From: Tannerella sp.
GTDB lineage: Bacteria; Bacteroidota; Bacteroidia; Bacteroidales; Tannerellaceae
Reading direction: 5' to 3'
Length of the DNA stretch: 18,593 nt
NCBI GenBank assembly: GCA_031272655.1
Contig: JAISTJ010000112.1
Coordinates: forward strand, 1 to 18,593
Shown here: positions 1 to 6,528 of the stretch, in pieces
Position numbering within the stretch: position 1 is the first letter of the stretch
Layout: every line of letters starts with the position of its first letter
Notes under the pieces: generated by a model
Told to the model about the DNA's origin: nothing
The model's database searches: none
The model's input: the letters and a program-made list of their open reading frames with translations, nothing else
Translations under genes and position numbers: made by a program

Positions 1-2181
1 GCGCAGCAACTCAACGCCGAATGGCTGCTTGAACTCGACCTCGACCGCCTGCTGTCGAACTTCCGCAAGAACGCCGGTTTGACGCCCAAAGCGCCCCCTT
101 ACGGCAGTTGGGAAGCGATGGGCATAGCCGGACATACCCTCGGTCATCTGCTCACCGCAGCCGCGCAGCAATACGCTTCAACCGACGATGACAGGTTCAA
201 ACGCATAGTTGACTACGTGGTGGACGAACTTGATTCCTGTCAGCAAAATTTCGTAAACGGCTTTATCGGCGGCATGCCCGGCGGCGACAAGGTCTTCAAA
301 GAGGTGAAAAAAGGCGTCATCCGCTCTAAAGGCTTCGACCTCAACGGTATATGGGTGCCTTGGTATAACGAACACAAGACAATGATGGGACTTAGCGACG
401 CTTTTCTGCTGACCCGCAACGACAAGGCTCTCACAGTGCTGACCAATCTCGCCGATTATTTGGCAGATGTGATAGCGCCGCTTACAGAAGAGCAGATGCA
501 GACTATGCTTGACTGCGAATATGGCGGTATGAACGAGGCTTTTGCGCAGGTTTACGCCCTCACCGGCAACCCGAAATACCTTGACGCTTCCTACCGTTTC
601 TACCAGAACAAACTGCAGGACAAACTCGCCGCCGGAATAGACGCTCTGCAAAACCTGCACTCTAACACCCAGATACCCAAACTGATAGGCAGCGCCCGAC
701 AGTACGAACTGACCGGCGCCGAGCGTGAGCGCAAGATAGCGCAGTTCGCTTGGGAGACCCTCGTACACCACCACACCTACGCCAACGGCGGCAACAGCAT
801 GGGCGAATACCTCTCTATACCCGACCACCTCAACGACCGTCTCGGCGCCAACACCTGCGAGACCTGCAACACCTACAACATGCTCAAACTGACGCAGCAT
901 CTCTACGAATGGACAGGCGACGCGCAATATATAGATTACTACGAGCGCGCTCTCTACAATCATATCCTCGCCTCGCAGCACCCCGTCGAAGGCACTACAT
1001 GCTACTTCGTTTCGCTCGGCATGGGGACGCAGAAGAACTTCTACGGCAAGGACAACAATTTCACCTGCTGCATGGGTTCCGGCTTTGAGAACCATTCCAA
1101 GTACGGCGGCGCCATCTACAGCCATTCGCCTGCCAACGACGCGCTTAACGTCAACCTCTTCATCCCTTCCGTCCTTACATGGCAGGAGAAAGACGTCGTT
1201 ATGAAGATGGAAACCGACTGTCCATCAAGCGGTAAGGTGCGCCTGACGCTCGATAGATGCCCTGCGCAGACCTTCGCCCTCAACATACGATACCCCGCAT
1301 GGGCGCAAAGCGGGGCAACGGTGAAGGTCAACGGCGCCAAACAAAAGATTAACGTCAAGCCATCGTCGTTCATCACCATAGAAAAGCATTGGAAGAAAGG
1401 CGACCGCATAGAGATAGACTTTCCGATGTCGCTCTACACCGTCGCCATGCCTGATAATGCCGACCGCCGTGCGGTGTTCTACGGGCCAAACCTCCTCGCC
1501 GGCGTCTTTGGTACGCAGCCGCGCAAACAGGGCGACGTCCCCGTTTTCGTCTCCGAAGACAAATCGCTGACCAACTATATCAAGCCCGTTTCGCTCAAAA
1601 CGCTTGAGTTTAAGACCGTTATGCCGGGCGGACCTGATAACGTGCCGCTTATACCGTTCTGGCAGGTCTATGACCAATATCAGACCGTCTATTGGGACGT
1701 CTATTCGCCCGCAGAATGGGCGTCTTTGGAAGCGGCGCGCAAGGCCGAACTTGAACGCATCGACGCCCTCAACCGCCGCACGCTCGACTATATAGAACTC
1801 GGCGAGATGCAGCCCGAACGCGACCACAACCTCGAAGGCGACAACACCCGCAACGGCGAAGGCTACCTCCAAAAATACCGCTACGCCTACGAGAACGGCT
1901 GGTTCGCTTTCGACATGAAGACGAATGGTTACGAAGGCGACGCCGAACTGCTCATCACCTACTACGGCGGCGACGCCAGGAAATATGCCTTCGACGTTAT
2001 TATCGGCGACTTTCAACAAACCGTCAGCCTTGCCGGAACCGACAAAGGCTTCATAGAGCACCCCGTAGCCATCCCCGCCGAAGTCTTAAAAGGCAAAGAG
2101 CGCCTCAAAATACGCTTTCAAGCCTCTGATACTCAGCGAGTTACAAACATATATAACGTGAGATTGATGAAAAAACAGTAA
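1..2181 (+). CDS. Beta-L-arabinofuranosidase-type glycoside hydrolase (DUF1680, GH127/GH146), 5'-truncated by window edge
   Basis: The frame is open from base 1 to the TAA at 2179-2181, and the first codons already read as family sequence (LLELDLDRLLSNFR, then PYGSWE). The start therefore lies upstream of the window; the TTG at 79 is not a credible start. About 726 residues are visible. GH127/GH146 enzymes remove L-arabinofuranose from plant glycans using a cysteine nucleophile held by a zinc site. The expected residues are present: Glu at 805-807 (GGNSMGEY, likely acid/base), the E-x-C zinc motif at 859-867 (CETCNTYN) and the Cys-Cys pair at 1066-1071 (TCCMGSG), whose first Cys is the likely nucleophile. 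An alpha/alpha barrel (about residues 1-400) is followed by beta-rich domains, including the block at about 1630-1710 (PFWQVYDQYQTVYWDVY) typical of the C-terminal region in this family. Third positions are strongly G/C-biased. Substrate is inferred from the family only. GH146 fits slightly better than GH127. Confidence 0.9.
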   Translation, partial: AQQLNAEWLLELDLDRLLSNFRKNAGLTPKAPPYGSWEAMGIAGHTLGHLLTAAAQQYASTDDDRFKRIVDYVVDELDSCQQNFVNGFIGGMPGGDKVFKEVKKGVIRSKGFDLNGIWVPWYNEHKTMMGLSDAFLLTRNDKALTVLTNLADYLADVIAPLTEEQMQTMLDCEYGGMNEAFAQVYALTGNPKYLDASYRFYQNKLQDKLAAGIDALQNLHSNTQIPKLIGSARQYELTGAERERKIAQFAWETLVHHHTYANGGNSMGEYLSIPDHLNDRLGANTCETCNTYNMLKLTQHLYEWTGDAQYIDYYERALYNHILASQHPVEGTTCYFVSLGMGTQKNFYGKDNNFTCCMGSGFENHSKYGGAIYSHSPANDALNVNLFIPSVLTWQEKDVVMKMETDCPSSGKVRLTLDRCPAQTFALNIRYPAWAQSGATVKVNGAKQKINVKPSSFITIEKHWKKGDRIEIDFPMSLYTVAMPDNADRRAVFYGPNLLAGVFGTQPRKQGDVPVFVSEDKSLTNYIKPVSLKTLEFKTVMPGGPDNVPLIPFWQVYDQYQTVYWDVYSPAEWASLEAARKAELERIDALNRRTLDYIELGEMQPERDHNLEGDNTRNGEGYLQKYRYAYENGWFAFDMKTNGYEGDAELLITYYGGDARKYAFDVIIGDFQQTVSLAGTDKGFIEHPVAIPAEVLKGKERLKIRFQASDTQRVTNIYNVRLMKKQ

Positions 2182-2186
2182 TATAT

Positions 2187-2217
2187 TTTGCCATTTCATT
2201 TATTTTTAATAACTTTG
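2187..2217 (+). promoter_or_regulatory. Bacteroidota-type promoter for the aminopeptidase P gene
   Basis: TTTG at 2187-2190 and TAACTTTG at 2210-2217 are separated by 19 bases, an exact match to the Bacteroides housekeeping pattern (TTTG, 19-21 bases, TAnnTTTG). The ATG at 2241 follows by 23 bases in an A-rich leader without a Shine-Dalgarno sequence. The -33 box overlaps the first bases after the stop of the glycosidase gene, so the aminopeptidase is probably transcribed on its own. Confidence 0.75.
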
Positions 2218-2240
2218 TACCGAAAATTAAACAAATAAAT

Positions 2241-3614
2241 ATGTTCAAAAAAGAAACTTATATTAAACGTCGCTTGCAGTTGCAGAAGACTGTTGGCAAG
2301 GGCGTATTGCTGTTTCTCGGAAACGAGGAATGTGGTATGAATTATGAGGATAATGCCTACGATTTTCGTCAGGATTCGACTTTCCTCTACTATTTCGGCA
2401 TTGCATCCGCAGGGCTTGCCGCAGTGATTAACATTGACGATGACGAGACAATCATCTTTGGCGATGATATTTCCATAGATCATATCGTCTGGATGGGGAT
2501 ATTGCCTTCTGTCAGCGAGTTGAGCGCCCTTGCAGGCGTTACTAAATCTCTGCCTGCCGGTAAGTTACAGGAATATCTTGCGGGGGTAAAGGCTAAAGGG
2601 CAGGCTATCAACTATTTACCGACATACCGCGCCGAGCATAAGTTGAAATTACAGACATTACTCGGACTGTCGGTCGCTGCCCAGACGCCGTCGGTTGAGT
2701 TTATTAAAGCTGTTGTAAATCAGCGCAATTACAAAAGCGAAGAGGAGATAGCCGAGATAGATAAAGCATGTGCTATCACGGCTGACATGCACATTGCGGC
2801 GATGAAAGCCGTTGCTGTCGGCAAGAAAGAGTACGAGATAGCGGCAATTATAAACGAGACGGCGCTTGCCGGTGGCGGCAGATTGGCGTTCCCGACAATA
2901 GCTACTATCAACGGACAGACGTTACACAATCATTATCACGGCAACACGATAGGCGAGGGCGCATTGTTCCTCGTTGATGCAGGCGCCGAAACCGAGATGG
3001 GATATGCGGGTGATATGTCCTCGACGATACCTTCCGGTCGCCGTTTCACACAGCGTCAGAAAGATGTCTATGACATACAGGTCGCTTCGCATGTCGCTTC
3101 TGTTGAGGCTTTGAAGCCCGGAGTGCCGTTCATGGATATATACGACCTGTCGGCGCGGATAATCTGCGACGGGATGAAATCGCTCGGTGTGATGAAAGGC
3201 GACAGCGCCGATGCCGTCCGCGAAGGCGCCCATGCCATGTTTTTCCCTTGTGGTTTGGGGCACATGATGGGGCTTGATGTCCATGATATGGAAAATCTCG
3301 GCGAAGTGTGGGTCGGATACGACGGTAAGCCCAAAAGCACTCAGTTTGGGCGTAAATCTCTGCGTTTAGCGCGTCCGCTCGAACCCGGATTTGTTCTCAC
3401 AATAGAGCCAGGGGTCTATTTTATACCCGAACTGATTGACCTTTGGAAGGGCGAGGGCAAGTTCCGCGACTTCATCAACTACGATAAATTGGAAGAGTAT
3501 CGCACTTTCGGCGGCATTCGCAATGAGGAAGACTACCTGATAACCGAAAACGGCTATCGCTTGCTCGGCAAGAAAATTCCGCTTACCACCGACGAAGTGG
3601 AAGCATTGAGATAA
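2241..3614 (+). CDS. Xaa-Pro aminopeptidase (aminopeptidase P, peptidase family M24B)
   Basis: This enzyme removes an N-terminal residue that precedes proline, using two metal ions; family members are usually Mn-dependent and cytoplasmic. At 457 residues it has the length of PepP-type bacterial enzymes. The N-terminal AMP_N domain covers about residues 1-170 and the pita-bread catalytic domain about 175-450. All five metal ligands can be placed: Asp246 (VDAG), Asp258 (AGDMSSTIP), His341 (GLGHMMGLDVHD), Glu389 (TIEPGVYF) and Glu429 (GGIRNEED). There is no signal peptide, in line with a cytoplasmic role in finishing peptide degradation. The start at 2241 is supported by the promoter just upstream and by the alignment of the N-terminus (FKKETYIKRRLQL). 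Its TAA stop directly abuts the stop codon of the convergent M28 peptidase gene, with no base between. Confidence 0.93.
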   Translation: MFKKETYIKRRLQLQKTVGKGVLLFLGNEECGMNYEDNAYDFRQDSTFLYYFGIASAGLAAVINIDDDETIIFGDDISIDHIVWMGILPSVSELSALAGVTKSLPAGKLQEYLAGVKAKGQAINYLPTYRAEHKLKLQTLLGLSVAAQTPSVEFIKAVVNQRNYKSEEEIAEIDKACAITADMHIAAMKAVAVGKKEYEIAAIINETALAGGGRLAFPTIATINGQTLHNHYHGNTIGEGALFLVDAGAETEMGYAGDMSSTIPSGRRFTQRQKDVYDIQVASHVASVEALKPGVPFMDIYDLSARIICDGMKSLGVMKGDSADAVREGAHAMFFPCGLGHMMGLDVHDMENLGEVWVGYDGKPKSTQFGRKSLRLARPLEPGFVLTIEPGVYFIPELIDLWKGEGKFRDFINYDKLEEYRTFGGIRNEEDYLITENGYRLLGKKIPLTTDEVEALR

Positions 3615-4964
3615 TCATCTGCCGTAGGCGAAAACGGGGAGGCTTTCATGTCCTTCTTCATCAACGCTTTGAACTGCAAAGAAATAGTTGTCTTTGCTGA
3701 AAGGGAGGCGCGCTTTAGTGTCACGGACGAGTATTTTTTGCTGCCATTGTGATTGGTCGGTTTCGCGGACAAGAACGTAATAAGCTTTGGGACGCTTTCC
3801 TTGCGAGGGGGCGTCCCAAGTTATATTTACATAATTTGTCAGTCCTGCGGTTATAAGCCTGACATTATTCGGAACGGAAGGAGCGAGCGCGAGATTGGCG
3901 ATGGCAGCGAGATTGATGCCCGTGTTTTTCCGCAAATATTCAAAATTGATAGCCCAAATCTCGTCACCGTACTTGATGCCGTTTTCTTCGCGGACATATT
4001 GGTGCGTGCGGTCGTAATTTTCGTTCACTTCGCACATTCTGACGGCGGAAAAGCCTTGTCGGCTGAAAGGCGTATGGTCGCCTCCGCGTCCGAAACGGTC
4101 GTTGCGATAGATAAGTTTGACGGTGATATTGTCCACATAACGCTCGCCCGTTTCTTTGATATAACGCGCCAACTGGCGTGACGGACTGTCGTTTTCGGCC
4201 GAATTATAGACTCTTATGCGGCGGGTGGAGTCGTTTTCCACGGCGGGAATGTTTTCGGAAAAGACGCGGATGACCGTATTTGTTTGAGTATCAGTCTCGC
4301 TGGCGTTGGAGTTGCCTATCATATCGTTGTTAATGACGGCTATCAGGTTTTGATTTTCTTTCTTGGCAAGCGCCGCCTGATGAGTTGCGCCGAAAAGTCC
4401 ATGCTCTTCGCCCGAAAGGAACATCAGCCTGACGGTAACAGTTAGGTTCAGTGCGGGGAGGAGCCTCGCCATCTCCATCAGGCAGGCGATGCCGCTGCCG
4501 TCGTCATTGGCGCCGGGGGCGTATTGGAGGCTGTCATTTCCTTCGCCGTTGCGGTTGTCATAATGCGCCAAAGCTGCGATGATACGGTCGTCTGACGGGT
4601 CGTCGCCTTTGATTGTGGCGATGACGTTGCAAAGCGTAACCTTGCGTCCGAGCCGCGTGTTGGCGCCCCCGACGGTATAGAAAACCTTTTCAACGCTTAG
4701 TTTGCCGCCTGATTTGCCCGCAAGCGCCTGCAGTTCTTGATACAGGTATTCGGCGGCTGCACCGATGCCTTTTGCAAGGTCGGTCTTGCTGCTCAGGTTG
4801 TTACGGTTATGGAAGCTTACAAGCTTCTCTATCAGCGACTTCTGATTAGCGGTTGAAATCTCGGCGACTGCTGCTGCAATGGCGGCATCGCGGTTCATAA
4901 TGGTCTGCGCTTTCATACTAAGCGCTAAAATGCTGATAATCAGCGAAATCAATATGCGTTTCAT
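3615..4964 (-). CDS. Exported M28-family zinc metallopeptidase with C-terminal fibronectin III domain
   Basis: M28 enzymes are two-zinc aminopeptidases or carboxypeptidases. Here 449 residues start with a signal peptide (MKRILISLIISILALSMKA, cleavage near residues 19-20), so the protein is exported. The metal and catalytic set is complete: His134 (AHYD), Asp154/155 (GANDDGSG), Glu186 as general base and Glu187 as ligand (SGEEHGLFGA), Asp214 (NNDMIGN) and His297 (GRGGDHTPF). Residues about 363-449 form a fibronectin type III-like domain (VPNNVRLI...NITWDAP...YYVLVRE...FFAVQSVDEEG), often used for substrate or surface contact. It is the last gene of the minus-strand cluster, 35 bases after lipB. 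The leader consists of a heptamer repeat that ends one base before the ATG. Exact specificity cannot be read from the sequence. Confidence 0.9.
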   Translation of the reverse strand: MKRILISLIISILALSMKAQTIMNRDAAIAAAVAEISTANQKSLIEKLVSFHNRNNLSSKTDLAKGIGAAAEYLYQELQALAGKSGGKLSVEKVFYTVGGANTRLGRKVTLCNVIATIKGDDPSDDRIIAALAHYDNRNGEGNDSLQYAPGANDDGSGIACLMEMARLLPALNLTVTVRLMFLSGEEHGLFGATHQAALAKKENQNLIAVINNDMIGNSNASETDTQTNTVIRVFSENIPAVENDSTRRIRVYNSAENDSPSRQLARYIKETGERYVDNITVKLIYRNDRFGRGGDHTPFSRQGFSAVRMCEVNENYDRTHQYVREENGIKYGDEIWAINFEYLRKNTGINLAAIANLALAPSVPNNVRLITAGLTNYVNITWDAPSQGKRPKAYYVLVRETDQSQWQQKILVRDTKARLPFSKDNYFFAVQSVDEEGHESLPVFAYGR

Positions 4965-4965
4965 C

Positions 4966-4993
4966 TTAATTCTTAATTTTTAATTCTTAATTA
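4966..4993. repeat. Four-unit tandem heptamer repeat, TTAATTC type
   Basis: Four consecutive 7-base units fill the lipB-M28 gap: TTAATTC, TTAATTT, TTAATTC, TTAATTA. On the coding (minus) strand the array reads as GAATTAA-type units and ends one base before the M28 ATG, so it makes up nearly the whole translation leader. A three-unit array of the same heptamer lies on the other side of lipB (5656-5676). Confidence 0.9.
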
Positions 4994-4999
4994 TACGTT

Positions 5000-5635
5000 T
5001 CAAAATGAAATTTTGAAAACGTCAGTAAACTGTTGTTTGATAAGTTCTTTAACGTCTTCCATCGGGATTTGGCATCCCGTTTCTTCTGCTATCGAGGTAA
5101 CGCCTTTGTCGGTGAAGCCGCACGGGTTGATGTTACCGAAATAGTCAAGGTCGGTATTGACGTTGAGTGCGAAACCGTGCATTGTAACGGCGTGCGAGCA
5201 CCTTAGCCCCAAAGCGCATATTTTTCTTACGGCGGGGGTGTCCGTGTCGAGCCAGACGCCTGCCGCCTTGCCGATACGGTCTCCTTTGATGCCGTAATGC
5301 GCTATAGTCCTGATTACTACTTCTTCAAGGTTATGGACGAAAGACCTGATGTCCCCGCCAAAATCGTAGAGGCGGAAGATGGTATAGACAACCAACTGTC
5401 CTGGGCCGTGGTAAGTAATGTCGCCGCCGCGGTTTACCCGCAACAGATCGGCGTCTTCGGGCTTGTGAAGCATGTTGTCCTCGTGTCCATTTCTGCCAAG
5501 AGTATATACATGAGGGTGTTCAACGAAAAGCAAGCGATTAACGCCGCCATTTTGAACGTCTTCCATCAGCCGCTCCTGAAGCTCCCAAACGGACTGATAA
5601 TCCTTAACCCCTAAATCTCTCAGTTCCACGTTCAT
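5000..5635 (-). CDS. lipB: Octanoyl-[acyl carrier protein]:protein octanoyltransferase
   Basis: LipB moves octanoate from acyl carrier protein to the lipoyl-domain lysine of 2-oxoacid dehydrogenases and of GcvH; LipA then adds the two sulfurs. The 211-residue length is normal. Diagnostic motifs are visible: RGGDITYHGPGQLVVY with His76, the lysine Lys138 in RKICALGLR, and the acyl-thioester cysteine Cys172 in INPCGFTDKGVTS. The protein has no signal peptide and is cytoplasmic. It lies 27 bases downstream of lipA on the same strand and 35 bases before the M28 gene, so it is likely co-transcribed. Both spacers carry the same TTAATTC heptamer repeat. Confidence 0.97.
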   Translation of the reverse strand: MNVELRDLGVKDYQSVWELQERLMEDVQNGGVNRLLFVEHPHVYTLGRNGHEDNMLHKPEDADLLRVNRGGDITYHGPGQLVVYTIFRLYDFGGDIRSFVHNLEEVVIRTIAHYGIKGDRIGKAAGVWLDTDTPAVRKICALGLRCSHAVTMHGFALNVNTDLDYFGNINPCGFTDKGVTSIAEETGCQIPMEDVKELIKQQFTDVFKISF

Positions 5636-5655
5636 AACAAAGGTTTGAAGTTCTA

Positions 5656-5676
5656 TTAATTCTTAATTCTTAATTC
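5656..5676. repeat. Three-unit perfect tandem heptamer repeat (TTAATTC)
   Basis: Three identical units lie end to end at 5656-5662, 5663-5669 and 5670-5676. The array crosses the 3' end of lipA: the lipA stop (TAA on the minus strand, 5663-5665) and its last two codons are built from repeat units. This suggests the repeat moved or expanded into the gene end. A sister array is at 4966-4993. Confidence 0.9.
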
Positions 5677-6526
5677 CAAGAGTAACATGTCGTTCGGCGT
5701 GGTAACTTGAGCGGACGAGGGGTGCACTTTCCACGAAAGAGAAGCCGAGTTCGAGGCCGAGAAGCCTGTATTCTTCAAATACATCGGGATGAATATACTC
5801 CGCCACTTCAATATTTGAGCGCGAAGGGCGGAGGTACTGCCCGATGGTAACAACGCTGCACCCTGCCGACCGCAGATCATGCAGGGTTTCAATCACTTCC
5901 TCGCGCGTCTCGCCGAGACCGAGCATGATGCCCGACTTGGCTACCACCGTGCCTGAAGAGGCTATATGCCGCACCACGTCAAGCGACCGCTCGTAAGTAG
6001 CGCCGCTGCGGATAAGTTTTGACAGTCGGCGCACCGTTTCCAAATTATGCGAAATAATTTCAGGCGCGGCAGCTATCACCTTGTCTATAAGCTCTTTATG
6101 CCCTTGAAAATCGGGTATCAGCGTTTCCATCGTAACGGTAGGATTTTCCGCTTTGACGGCGGATATTACCGCGACCCAATGAGCCGCCCCCAGATCGGGT
6201 AGGTCGTCGCGGTCAACCGACGTGATGACCGCATGTTTGAGGTTCAAAAGTTTTACCGACCGCGCCACGTGGGCAGGTTCCATGGCGTCAAGCGCCGCAG
6301 GTCGTCCTGTGGTAACGTTGCAAAACTTACATGAGCGGGTGCAGATATCGCCGCCTATCAGGAAAGTAGCAGTGCCGTTGCCCCAGCACTCGCCCCTGTT
6401 GGGACAAAGAGCGCTGGTGCAGACGGTATGCAGGCGGTGCCGTTCGACGATGGAAGACAGTTGGGCGGGCGTTTCGCCGCTCGGCAACTTCACTTTAAGC
6501 CATTCGGGTTTACGTACAAAGCTCAT
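5663..6526 (-). CDS. lipA: Lipoyl synthase (radical SAM)
   Basis: LipA inserts sulfur at C6 and C8 of protein-bound octanoate, using S-adenosylmethionine and two [4Fe-4S] clusters. Both clusters are visible: the auxiliary cluster cysteines Cys36, Cys41 and Cys47 (CTSALCPNRGEC) and the radical-SAM cysteines Cys62, Cys66 and Cys69 (CTRSCKFC). The C-terminal RSSY motif (residues 272-275) supplies the serine ligand of the auxiliary cluster. Length is 287 residues, as usual for the family. The ATG lies only two bases after the stop of the upstream S9 peptidase gene, so expression depends on that transcript. The last codons are formed by a heptamer repeat, after the conserved domain. Confidence 0.97.
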   Translation of the reverse strand: MSFVRKPEWLKVKLPSGETPAQLSSIVERHRLHTVCTSALCPNRGECWGNGTATFLIGGDICTRSCKFCNVTTGRPAALDAMEPAHVARSVKLLNLKHAVITSVDRDDLPDLGAAHWVAVISAVKAENPTVTMETLIPDFQGHKELIDKVIAAAPEIISHNLETVRRLSKLIRSGATYERSLDVVRHIASSGTVVAKSGIMLGLGETREEVIETLHDLRSAGCSVVTIGQYLRPSRSNIEVAEYIHPDVFEEYRLLGLELGFSFVESAPLVRSSYHAERHVTLGIKN

Positions 6527-6528
6527 AA

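Noticed and set aside
178..1125. Long open frame on the minus strand opposite the glycosidase
   Set aside because: It is antisense to a clear family protein with intact catalytic residues. Its hydrophobic Val/Ala/Gly-rich product is the expected shadow of G/C-biased third positions.
1225..2061. Second long minus-strand frame opposite the glycosidase
   Set aside because: Same explanation: antisense shadow of strong codon bias, no recognisable domain or signal.
3753..4181. 142-codon plus-strand frame inside the M28 gene
   Set aside because: Antisense to an intact metallopeptidase with all zinc ligands; no supporting features.
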